Assembly (NCBI GenBank): GCA_003134655.1
Contig: PLBY01000154.1
Coordinates: 165,286 to 222,763, forward strand
Reading direction: 5' to 3'
DNA length: 57,478 nucleotides
Source: Acidobacteriaceae bacterium
GTDB lineage: Bacteria; Acidobacteriota; Terriglobia; Terriglobales; Acidobacteriaceae
Below, in pieces: positions 1 through 6,502 of the stretch. Made by a program: the position numbers and the translations under genes. The first letter of the stretch is position 1. Every line of letters begins with the position of its first letter. The notes beneath the pieces were generated by a model that saw only the letters and a list, made by a program, of their open reading frames with translations, was not told where the DNA came from and did not search any database.

Positions 1-2
1 GT

Positions 3-248
3 GAGGACGCTGCGGGAAAAGGATCCCTGGGCAACGCAATTTCTGATCTCAACTTCGATGCCGCCGCGTTTGTAGCTGCACCGGCTACCGACGGAAATAC
101 ATCAGAAGAGCCGCTGCTGCTGTTCCTCTCGCCGGAGGGTCACGTGATCAAGGCCTGGCGCGGCGGTGCGGGAGCTGCCGGGCTCGGTATTGCTGTACGC
201 CAGAAGTTAGGCAATCCTGCATACTCAGAAATCGGCGAAACCAAGTGA
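3..248 (+). CDS. C-terminal end of an unidentified protein (5' truncated by window edge)
   Basis: The frame is open from the left edge and encodes 81 residues before TGA. It contains a stretch LLLFLSPEGHVIKAWRGG, which resembles the beta-strand/turn seen near the end of thioredoxin-like or redoxin domains ('...D.dGkv...'). No CxxC is visible in the part present, so this resemblance is weak. The start and most of the protein lie outside the window. The family is not identified. Confidence 0.4.
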   Translation, partial: EDAAGKGSLGNAISDLNFDAAAFVAAPATDGNTSEEPLLLFLSPEGHVIKAWRGGAGAAGLGIAVRQKLGNPAYSEIGETK

Positions 249-826
249 AAACGAATCTTCATCTGCTCGGGTAAGCCCAACGTGCTGTTGAGTTCGAGTT
301 GCTCCCTTTCGGTTATCGGCTGTTCGTAATCCACTAGTCCAAGCCCGGGTTTCGGAAAGCAGAAGTCGCCAACAGGAAGCGTTCTGATTTATGGGGTCGT
401 CTGGTGTGACTCCGGGATAACGGGCCAACAGGAAGCAATCCGCCCGGAACGAAACCTGGTTTTTACAAACGGCTGGATGGGGATAATTGGCGAAATCAGG
501 GTTGAGCCGCCTGAGAATCTGCTGGTGAAGTCGCCATGTCTCAAAATTGACTCAGCGTAGGTCCCGTAGACCATCACGCCGTGCTGTCGCTGGCAGCGCG
601 GACTCAGCCACAACCCGTCAACCGTGTGCTTCCTCTGACGCTTACGCTCGTCACTGGCTTCGGCGTCTTTCGTCTGACCGTTTGAGATTTTGCCATCTAG
701 CCAATCCTCCGATCTAACAGTGCTGAAGTCGGTAGCAGTTTTTGCGCTGAGGCGCTTTCACAGAGTTCCTGCAATCTACCCCGGTATTTGCTGACCAGAG
801 ACGATTCGGCAAAACGCTTCAGGCTG
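249..826. other. No supported gene
   Basis: Several short open frames on both strands read like protein. One is + strand, about 333-560, containing VLIYGVVWCDSGITGQQE. Another lies opposite it on the - strand. None has a start with a ribosome binding site or a recognisable family. The stretch may hold decayed coding DNA. Confidence 0.3.
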
Positions 827-1085
827 CTATTTGTGTTTGCCGATCAGCAAACCGGGGTCGGCAGTATCGATTGAGACCAAGTTGCCATGGTCGTCGCGGG
901 TCGTGCCGAAGCGTTGGCTTGTCCGGCCAAGAAAATCGCCCGATTCGTCCCCGCCCGACCGTGGTCGAACGCTCCCGTTGAATCCCGTCGTGATTGATCC
1001 GTGACTTGGCTGGTAGAACAAGAAGTACGGAGGAAATATGCCACTCAAGAAGGAGTACATTCGCGACGGCCAGCGCCGGATCATC
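827..1085 (-). pseudogene. Small conserved hypothetical gene split by an inversion
   Basis: The - strand from 1000 to 827 encodes 57 residues beginning GSITTGF and ending in ADPGLLIGKHK, then TAG. The matching N-terminus, MPLKKEYIRDGQRRII, is on the opposite strand at 1038-1085, preceded by a good ribosome binding site (ACGGAGG, 1027-1033). Flipping 1001-1085 joins the two halves in frame into a protein of about 73 residues. From memory this matches a short protein common in Acidobacteria (MPLKKEYIRDGQRRIIGS...GRTSERF...DPGLLIG). Function is unknown. As it stands the gene cannot make the full protein. Confidence 0.7.
1001..1085. other. Inverted 85-bp segment carrying a start codon and RBS
   Basis: This segment holds the RBS, ATG and first 16 codons of the split gene in reversed orientation. 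A 7-bp inverted repeat flanks it: TGATCCG at 995-1001 and CGGATCA at 1077-1083. GTGAC also occurs at 1001-1005 and 1086-1090. The repeat arms are short, so the inversion may be a one-off template-switch event rather than a programmed switch. Confidence 0.6.
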
Positions 1086-1287
1086 GTGACCATCCCCGGC
1101 TCGCGAATCTCGCCGCGCAGCAGCCCTTCATTCAGAATCTCTACTTCCACTCACGTCAGCATCATTCTGGACGTCTTCGTCATGTCGCTGTCCCCAGTTT
1201 CCGCCTGGCGTTTTCAAGGATTGACCTCTTGTAACGCCCACCTTGTGCGCATTGTGCCGGCGTTACGGGGCTTTTGAAAAATGATTG

Positions 1288-1320
1288 TTGACTGTGTGTA
1301 TAGTGATAATATACACTACA
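1288..1320 (+). promoter_or_regulatory. higBA promoter/operator
   Basis: TTGACT (1288-1293) is followed by an AT-rich dyad with arms TGTATA (1297-1302) and TATACA (1310-1315). The second arm also serves as a plausible -10 box 16 bp from TTGACT. The dyad ends 10 bp before the toxin ATG. An operator overlapping the promoter is typical of autorepressed toxin-antitoxin operons. The role is inferred. Confidence 0.5.
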
Positions 1321-1324
1321 CAGG

Positions 1325-1603
1325 ATGATAAAGAGCTTCCGACATAAGGGTGTCGAGCAGTTCTTCAAAACAGGGTCGAGGGCGAAAATTCAGCCGAAGC
1401 ATACGGATAAATTGAAACTGCAACTTGCTGCGCTGGACAACGCCAAATCCGAGAAGGACATGAACGCACCGGTCTGGAGGCTGCATCCCTTGCACGGCGA
1501 TCTGGAAGACGACTGGTCGGTGGATGTCAGTGGCAACTGGCGGTTGACGTTTACATTTGAAGGTGAAGATGCCGTGCTCGTGGACTATCAGGACTACCAC
1601 TGA
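1325..1603 (+). CDS. higB: HigB-type toxin (RelE/ParE superfamily mRNA interferase)
   Basis: The 92-residue protein has the HigB/'killer protein' pattern: MIKSFRHKGVEQFF at the start, KLKLQLAALDNAK in the helical part, and W-R-L-H-P-L-H-G-D-L...W-S-V-D-V-S-G-N-W-R-L-T-F followed by VDYQDYH at the C-terminus. HigB toxins of this subfamily cut mRNA on translating ribosomes. The length is normal. Toxin precedes antitoxin, the usual order for higBA, and higA starts 9 nt downstream. The leader is very short, with only CAGG before the ATG. Confidence 0.88.
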   Translation: MIKSFRHKGVEQFFKTGSRAKIQPKHTDKLKLQLAALDNAKSEKDMNAPVWRLHPLHGDLEDDWSVDVSGNWRLTFTFEGEDAVLVDYQDYH

Positions 1604-1612
1604 GAGGTTCTT

Positions 1613-1996
1613 ATGCGCATGCACAATCCGCCACATCCGGGAAGAGTTCTACGAGAGTATCTCGGGGCGATGTCGGTCACAGATGCCGCCAAGCACCTTG
1701 GGGTGACTCGGGTCGCCCTGTCCCGCATCTTGAATGGTAGCGCCGGAATTTCGGCAGACATGGCGCTGAAGCTGTCCGATGCCCTGGGCACTAGCCCTGA
1801 ACTATGGATCGGCATGCAGACCCAATATGAGCTGTGGCGAGCATCACAGCGCCGCCATAAAAGGGTGACGCCATTGTTCGTAGGAACAGGGCACCGACGC
1901 CATGGCAAGCCGCTTCCCAAACCGGACGGAACGACCCGTGCCCATGCAGTTCATGGAAGAAGTACAGGAAATGCTGCTGGCGCGACCTTAAACTGA
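1613..1996 (+). CDS. higA: HigA-type antitoxin, XRE family, with an abnormal C-terminal tail
   Basis: The helix-turn-helix lies at about residues 21-48 (VTDAAKHLGVTRVALSRILNG). It is followed by the family-typical SADMALKLSDALGTSPELWIGMQTQYELWRAS. HigA neutralises HigB and represses the operon. The family usually ends near the KRVTPLF position (about residue 88). Here 37 further low-complexity residues follow, in DNA where another frame reads MASRFPNRTERPVPMQFMEE. I infer that the natural end was lost by a frameshift or junction. The DNA-binding and toxin-binding parts appear complete. Confidence 0.85.
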   Translation: MRMHNPPHPGRVLREYLGAMSVTDAAKHLGVTRVALSRILNGSAGISADMALKLSDALGTSPELWIGMQTQYELWRASQRRHKRVTPLFVGTGHRRHGKPLPKPDGTTRAHAVHGRSTGNAAGATLN

Positions 1997-2013
1997 CGAA
2001 TCTTGGGGGCGGT

Positions 2014-2110
2014 GATCGAGCAGCGATCGAGACGGCGGCGCGGATGCTGGGCACGGGCAAATCGCGCGGTTACTGTCTGGACATGGCTCATGTTGGGGCT
2101 GTCCCCGTGG
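2014..2110 (+). pseudogene. Fragment of the 15304-16002 gene family
   Basis: This frame reads AAIETAARMLGTGKSRGYCLDMA. It aligns with KAIETAALMLGSDRSRGYCLEMI in the intact protein at 15304-16002. Nothing of the family is readable before or after it. It is a decayed scrap of the recombination cassette's fourth gene. Confidence 0.6.
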
Positions 2111-2228
2111 GACGGTCCCGCGGAGATCGTGGCGCACTTCGACTGGGTAGTTCATCTTTTGCGTAAACCATTGACAGTAAACACGTTATTATTGACAAGT
2201 CAAGAATAGCTTGCCGTTTTATCAAAGT

Positions 2229-2258
2229 TGGAGTAATATATAGTCATAAATGGAGTAA
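2229..2258 (+). promoter_or_regulatory. Direct repeat upstream of the Xre-RES operon
   Basis: TGGAGTAA occurs at 2229-2236 and again at 2251-2258, 22 bp apart (two helical turns). AT-rich DNA lies between the copies. The second copy supplies the Shine-Dalgarno GGAG for the ATG at 2264. The spacing suits a repressor bound on one face of the helix, so these may be Xre operator half-sites. This is inference. Confidence 0.35.
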
Positions 2259-2263
2259 CCCTT

Positions 2264-2698
2264 ATGGCTACGATACAACAGGCCGTTGTTGGTTTCTCGT
2301 GGGATACAGCCGTCGATCTGTCGAGAAAGGAGAACCGAGCCCGACTCAGTCCGGCGGCTATCAAAGGCCTTCTTCGGATCGCGACGCATTGGAAATTACG
2401 GGCTGACGATACCCGAGTTCTGCTGGGCGGCATATCCAGTGGCAGTTTCTACGCACTGAAGAATCGAGCGACCAAAACACTGGATGAAGATCAGCTCACC
2501 CGAATTTCGCTTTTGATCGGGATCTATAAGGCACTGAACATTCTTTACGGCCAGAAGCTCGCAGATGCTTGGATCGTGCTGCCGAACACGAATCCAATGT
2601 TTGGGGGAGACTCGCCTCTCAATTACGTGAAGAAGGGCGGCATACCTGCTTTTCTGAGAGTTCGCCAACTCTTGGACGCACGTCGTGGCGGCAGATGA
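2264..2698 (+). CDS. Xre/MbcA/ParS-family antitoxin (DUF2384)
   Basis: The 144-residue protein has an N-terminal helical region (SPAAIKGLLRIATHWKLRADDTRVLLGGISSGSFYALKN) and a C-terminal toxin-binding domain (DEDQLTRISLLIGIYKALNILYG...ADAWIVLPNTNPMFGGDSPLNYVKKGGIPAFLRVRQLLDARRG). The last block, with N-P-x-F-G-G-x-S-P, is the signature of MbcA/ParS/Xre antitoxins. The stop overlaps the start of the RES gene, so the two are translationally coupled. It probably binds RES and autorepresses the operon. Confidence 0.88.
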   Translation: MATIQQAVVGFSWDTAVDLSRKENRARLSPAAIKGLLRIATHWKLRADDTRVLLGGISSGSFYALKNRATKTLDEDQLTRISLLIGIYKALNILYGQKLADAWIVLPNTNPMFGGDSPLNYVKKGGIPAFLRVRQLLDARRGGR

Positions 2699-3384
2699 AA
2701 TCTTCGAAGCAGATCAAGGTCGAACGGGACAGGACTCATCGTCTCATCCCGTATCGCTACAGCGATCGCGGTAGGCCAATCCTCAATCTTCTCGCACAAG
2801 ACGACGACGATCTGCTCAGCGACCTCACGGAGTTGGAAGGCGCCACGAACGATAGATTGCTTGGCGAGAGTGGCAGGCTTCCTGGCGTAAGCGCGATTGA
2901 GCTGGTTTCCGGCTTCCGCCTCGCGCATATAGTTAACGCATCCTTCACTCGCGCGCATCCGTTCGGAGGACGGTTCAATAGCGCCGAACGAGGAGCTTGG
3001 TATGCGGCTTTCGAAATGCAAACTGCACAAACGGAAGTGGCCTTTCATAGAGCCACCGAGTTGAAAGAAGTCGGATGGAAAGCGGAAGAGGTCTCTCCAT
3101 ATATAGACTATCTCGCCGATTTCAGACATGAATTCCATGACATTCGGGGAGATCCAGATTTTGCGGACTGCTTAGACCCGAACAGCTACGCCGCCTCCCA
3201 AGCGCTTGGACTTAAACTGTTGACCAGTGGCTCAGCGGGGATCGTGTATCCGAGCGTACGGCACAGAAATGGCGTCTGTATCGTCTGCTTTCGTCCTCCC
3301 TTGGTGCTAAATGTGCGGGAGGGGCCAATGGTGACGTTTACTTTCGTTGATGCAGAAATGACGGCTGTTGTCATTGAGAACTGA
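2695..3384 (+). CDS. RES-domain toxin
   Basis: The ATG overlaps the antitoxin stop (ATGA, 2695-2698), giving 229 residues. Family hallmarks are R-L-A-H near residue 86, F-G-G-R-F-N (about 103), W-Y-A-A-F (about 112), T-E-V-A-F-H (about 122), and the late S-A-G-I-V-Y-P-S-V-R segment. The family is named for conserved Arg, Glu and Ser, all visible. Studied RES toxins degrade NAD+. The gene seems intact, and Xre plus RES is a standard type II pair. Confidence 0.88.
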   Translation: MKSSKQIKVERDRTHRLIPYRYSDRGRPILNLLAQDDDDLLSDLTELEGATNDRLLGESGRLPGVSAIELVSGFRLAHIVNASFTRAHPFGGRFNSAERGAWYAAFEMQTAQTEVAFHRATELKEVGWKAEEVSPYIDYLADFRHEFHDIRGDPDFADCLDPNSYAASQALGLKLLTSGSAGIVYPSVRHRNGVCIVCFRPPLVLNVREGPMVTFTFVDAEMTAVVIEN

Positions 3385-3399
3385 CAGTCGAAGCGTGGA

Positions 3400-3616
3400 A
3401 GATGCCGCCACCCTCGTCGCAGTGACGCTGGCGACTTCAATCTCGGACCACTCCGGATGCCCCTGCCGAATGCCCTCCTTGGCCAATTCGCGGGGTGAAG
3501 AGGCTCATTTCCAGTGCGCTAACAGAAGACGCTGTTCCCCCGTCATCGCCCGTTGCACTCGGAGTTGTACGGTTTGCGCTGTATCCGTGACTGGCACGGT
3601 CCAAATGGAAGCATGC
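3400..3616 (-). pseudogene. Decayed copy of the 46969-47199 gene
   Basis: Reading leftward, one frame gives LEMSLFTP and the next gives RELAKEGIRQGHPEWS. Together they match LEMSLFARELAKEQIRREYPAWSD of the intact - strand gene at 46969-47199. The frame change and sequence divergence show that this copy is dead. It directly abuts the PIN fragment on the other strand, so two accessory genes were joined here as scraps. Confidence 0.6.
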
Positions 3617-3618
3617 AG

Positions 3619-3768
3619 ATTGTGGCGGAATATGCCGCGGTCTTAGCGCGTCCGGAACTTAAGATTCGCAAGGGCCTACGCCTACAACTACGACAATTGA
3701 TCGAAAATCATACGCGCGCGGTTACGCCGTCGCGACTAAGGCAAGTCACCTCAGATCCAGCTGATAAC
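3619..3768 (+). pseudogene. 150-bp copy of the PIN toxin gene interior
   Basis: These 150 bp are nearly identical to the interior of the PIN gene at 47862-48011 on the opposite strand. I count four differences by eye. They encode VAEYAAVLARPELKIRKG through RLRQVTSDPADN. The catalytic N-terminus and the C-terminus are missing, so it cannot be functional. The high identity implies a recent copying event. Confidence 0.8.
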
Positions 3769-4336
3769 TGGCTCGTCCGGCTCGCCACACCGGTAGCCAG
3801 ATCGAACACCAGGCTGCGATTCATCTTTCGGTTGAAGTTGAAGTCGAAGTGACCACCGTTGGCCGCTTTTGATGTGACCCCTGAGGCTTTCACAGCCTTC
3901 CCGTGAGTCGGCGGCTGCGGCGGGTCCCCGGCCGTTCCCGACAGTTGCTGCAGCCGGCTGGCTCCAGCTGAAGAGGTCCGGCTCAGAAGCCGATGACCTC
4001 CAGCTTCAGATTGAGGAATCCTGGTGCGCGGCGAGCGAACACTGGCCTGGACTGGAGGGTCTGTCAAAGCCTCTCTCCAGACACCGCCGGTCAGGATCGT
4101 CACCACGACGGTCATCAGATGGGAATCTGCCCAGCGCCTCACACCTGGCGGGAACCGGGTGCGCGGGAAAAGAGACGAAATGAAAGCGTGTCTTCAAATT
4201 CCGCTGCACAGGGGAATAATTAAAAACCGGGTATTAGAGAGAAGTACGGTGCTAGCCGATGGAACCCCAACGGGACTCTGAAGCTAGCCGTAGTCCGTAA
4301 CTTCCAACAAATGAGGTAGCTTTAAGTGAAACTCAA
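3769..4336. other. No supported gene
   Basis: A - strand frame next to the PIN scrap reads NGGHFDFNFNRKMNRSLVFDLATGV, which looks like part of a secreted or barrel protein. No start, stop or family could be defined. The rest shows only overlapping short frames without start signals. Confidence 0.3.
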
Positions 4337-4549
4337 TCAATTCCTGCCTGTTGATGGCAAGTTCAACCAAACAAACCCGCCCTTCTTGCCGCCCTTCGAT
4401 CCTGCTATCTGTTTCTTACTGGCTGGGGGCGATGGCACGAGTGGAGCGCCGTCCATCTGTTCGCCGATAGCATGCTCTACAACTTCGCGGGCAACTTGCA
4501 TGAAGTCGCGCTTCGGATCTGACGGGCGCTTGCCCTTGCCGATGGTCAT
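4337..4549 (-). CDS. Small basic conserved hypothetical protein
   Basis: The 70-residue protein begins MTIGKGKRPSDPKRDFMQVAREVVEHAIGE and ends with a Lys/Gly-rich KKQIAGSKGGKKGGF segment. It resembles a widespread small family (roughly 'RPRDPNQLAKLVVDIATGE...GGLKGGKAR'), sometimes described as histone-like, of unknown role. The usual C-terminus may be altered (VWLNLPSTGRN). It begins 3 nt after the stop of the zinc-ribbon-like gene upstream on the same strand, so the two probably share a transcript. Confidence 0.5.
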   Translation of the reverse strand: MTIGKGKRPSDPKRDFMQVAREVVEHAIGEQMDGAPLVPSPPASKKQIAGSKGGKKGGFVWLNLPSTGRN

Positions 4550-4552
4550 AGC

Positions 4553-4807
4553 TTAGGTGTCGTAATTGTTTGTCGTACGGGAAGCGGCTTGGTTGTAGTT
4601 CTCTGGGTGATTCAGCTTAACGTGTGTATCAAATGCCTTAGATAGTATTTTGCTGGTTTCTCGCTGGGTACGCGGTCCATCAGCCACGGCCTTTTCGACG
4701 CAGATGATCTCCTTGCACTGAGAGCACTTGCCGAAACGATGACTGGCGCGATCCATTTCGCTCCTTGGCCCAAGCCAACCCGCGCCGGTCAATTCTGGTT
4801 TCTTCAT
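4553..4807 (-). CDS. Small Cys/His hypothetical protein (possible zinc-binding)
   Basis: The 84-residue protein starts at ATG 4807, with GGGAGA about 8 nt upstream. A longer in-frame start exists at 4912 but lacks such a site. The core is RFGKCSQCKEIICVEKA, with CxxC, followed by FDTHVKLNHPENYNQAASR, giving C-x2-C...H-x4-H, a zinc-ribbon-like arrangement. I have seen similar small proteins in Acidobacteria but know no function. It is likely cotranscribed with the basic protein downstream. Confidence 0.5.
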   Translation of the reverse strand: MKKPELTGAGWLGPRSEMDRASHRFGKCSQCKEIICVEKAVADGPRTQRETSKILSKAFDTHVKLNHPENYNQAASRTTNNYDT

Positions 4808-4879
4808 ACCGCCAGTCTCCCACAAGCCGCCCGGCTTGGCTAGCCCTGTGGAAATCTTACTGACCCAGTACCCAAACGC

Positions 4880-5153
4880 TCCGTGAATTTCTCTACGCAA
4901 CACCAGTTGCACTGGAGAGCAAGTACACTGTCAACATTCGCCCCAATGGTGGGGAACTCCTCAGCCTTCTCACCATCGCCCCACCTTCGAAGAAGCATTT
5001 CAGATTGCAAAGTCTGCCTACCAAGCGAGTTCTTATCCCAAGGTCGGCGTCGATCAGTTTGTGGTGCATGGTATCTGCAAGAGCAGCACTTGCCCCTGCG
5101 GCGGTGACGATCACTTCGTCCTCTTCACTGTAGACTGGTCAACTAATTCCTAA
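4880..5153 (+). pseudogene. Frameshifted hypothetical gene remnant
   Basis: Two adjoining + strand frames each read like protein. The first, about 4880-4975, gives TPVALESKYTVNIRPNGGELLS LLTIAPP. The second, to TAA at 5153, gives TFEEAFQIAKSAYQASSYPK and then VDQFVVHGICKSSTCPCGGDDHFVLFTVDW. They join at a C-rich spot near 4975-4985, consistent with a one-base frameshift. No start codon with an RBS is visible. The family is not recognised. Confidence 0.35.
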
Positions 5154-5161
5154 GAGGATCG

Positions 5162-5204
5162 CTGGCGGAAGGGGTGAATAAAGCTCGGTCACCCTTCACG
5201 CCAG
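5162..5204. repeat. Hairpin-forming inverted repeat
   Basis: The 16-base arms at 5162-5177 and 5189-5204 pair with about two mismatches around an 11-nt loop. No T-run follows, so it is not a typical terminator. It lies between a gene scrap and a transposase scrap and could be a mobile-element end. Confidence 0.45.
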
Positions 5205-5298
5205 CCCCCTCTGATCATCGAGTTCACCGCCCAGTCCCTCTCTGCCGGTCCTCCAGCGGCGCGTACCCGGTGCGCTCGAAGGCTCGGGTCCTCTCTAC

Positions 5299-5579
5299 CT
5301 ACAAGCGCAATTCTCCCAGCCAAGCGTCAGTCCGCTCCACAATCCATCGGCGCTTGTATCGTCGGAGCTTGCGTCCGTCTTCGTACCGCCGATGCTGGTT
5401 GTTATCCCGATAGGGTACGATCAGTTCGATCCCGCGGCGGCGCAGGCGTTCGCGCAGCGGATCCGAATCGTAGCCGCGATCGGCAATCACCCGTTCCGGT
5501 TTTTGCCGCGGGCGGCCTTTGGCTTGCGGAACCCGGACCTCGGCGAGCGGATTCGACTTTATCCTAGGCGCGGTGTTCC
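5299..5579 (-). mobile_element. IS5-family transposase C-terminal remnant
   Basis: The frame reads EVRVPQAKGRPRQKPERVIADRGYDSDPLRERLRRRGIELIVPYR, then RRYKRRWIVERTDAWLGE. This is the DDE transposase segment with ADRGYDSD and the Y-x3-R-W-x-V-E-R-x3-W motif carrying the last catalytic Glu. The first two thirds are absent, and the frame breaks right after WLGEL. No terminal inverted repeats or target duplication could be paired. It is a dead IS fragment. Confidence 0.8.
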
Positions 5580-5727
5580 ATTAAGAAAAATCATTTCGAG
5601 TTAGCGGGACTGCTGTGTAGCGTCGGGCGCGAAACCCTCTGTCCTTCAAACTCGTCCTGTTGCGGCCGGGCTAGACATTTCAGGCAGAAAAGAAGGGTGC
5701 TCCGGAAATCCGGTTATACGGCTCCGT

Positions 5728-6354
5728 TCAGAAGTGCCAGACAATGCCCCCGCCGACGAAAATATTGTGTTGGCGGCTCTTGCCCGTGTTCACATTCAGT
5801 TGCGGCACACCCGACCAGAAGTCTCGGGCTTCACCGCGCAGGCTGAAACTCTTCAAGAGCTTCACATCGAGTCCGACGCCTGCTTGGAGTACGCCGGTCG
5901 TGGTCCCTGTTTTGCCCGGGTTCGATCCTCCAAATTCAAGCGTGGAACTTTCATGGAAGTGGCCGAACCCGCCACCAAAACTGACCCAGGGAGAAACGGC
6001 CGTTAGGGGAAAGAGGTTCACCCGTGCAGCGGGAGTCACGAAGTAAGATGAGTATTGTTCGGGGATCAGGTTCTGTGCGGCATGCAGATCCTCGTCTGGG
6101 TTCACTAAGAACGGGACTTCCAGGGCGAGCGAAAAGAGGTCCGTACCCATGACCCGCCGAGCATAATTTACTTCGAAGGTTAGACCTTTGCCGAAGCGCA
6201 AGTCCGGATCATACGAAGGAGCACCTTGGATGCCTTGATCGCTGGTAAACGTACGCCCAAGGATCCCCGACAATTCGTTCTTTTGCGCCGCGGCCGGCGC
6301 CACGAGGCTACAAAATGCCACCAGAGCCCCGATGGTGAGGTGTTTCAGCGCCAT
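5728..6354 (-). CDS. Outer-membrane beta-barrel protein
   Basis: The start at 6354 (MALKHLT) is chosen because GGAGGAG sits 3 nt upstream; an in-frame start 33 nt earlier lacks this. A signal peptide is clear (residues 1-24, ending APAAA-Q). The rest alternates polar and hydrophobic strands with Gly-rich turns (PWVSFGGGFGHF, VLQAGVGLDVKL) and ends in IVWHF, the terminal Phe recognised by the BAM machinery. At 208 residues it fits an 8-stranded OmpA/OmpW-like barrel. Its substrate is unknown. It lies downstream of the - strand polysaccharide genes. Confidence 0.7.
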   Translation of the reverse strand: MALKHLTIGALVAFCSLVAPAAAQKNELSGILGRTFTSDQGIQGAPSYDPDLRFGKGLTFEVNYARRVMGTDLFSLALEVPFLVNPDEDLHAAQNLIPEQYSSYFVTPAARVNLFPLTAVSPWVSFGGGFGHFHESSTLEFGGSNPGKTGTTTGVLQAGVGLDVKLLKSFSLRGEARDFWSGVPQLNVNTGKSRQHNIFVGGGIVWHF

Positions 6355-6502
6355 TTCTCCTCCTGCCCTCTGTTCGTTGCGAAGCAAGTTTCAGCCGAGG
6401 TTAGCCGGCCCTGTTTTTTTCGTTGCGTCCTTTTCCACCCTGGGTTCGTCCGTTGAGCTATCGAATACGGAGGCTTACCTTTACGTTGGATGAAAGATTC
6501 AA

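Noticed and set aside
995..1083. Programmed invertible promoter switch with a dedicated invertase
   Set aside because: The inverted repeats are only 7 bp and there is no invertase gene nearby. The inversion itself is kept as a finding.
827..1150. A continuous 107-residue - strand frame as one intact gene
   Set aside because: Its first 50 residues are the antisense of another gene's RBS and N-terminus. Only the last 57 residues belong to the conserved family.
5162..5204. Integron attC-type site
   Set aside because: No GTTRRRY-type core sites or integrase, and no ordered gene cassettes.
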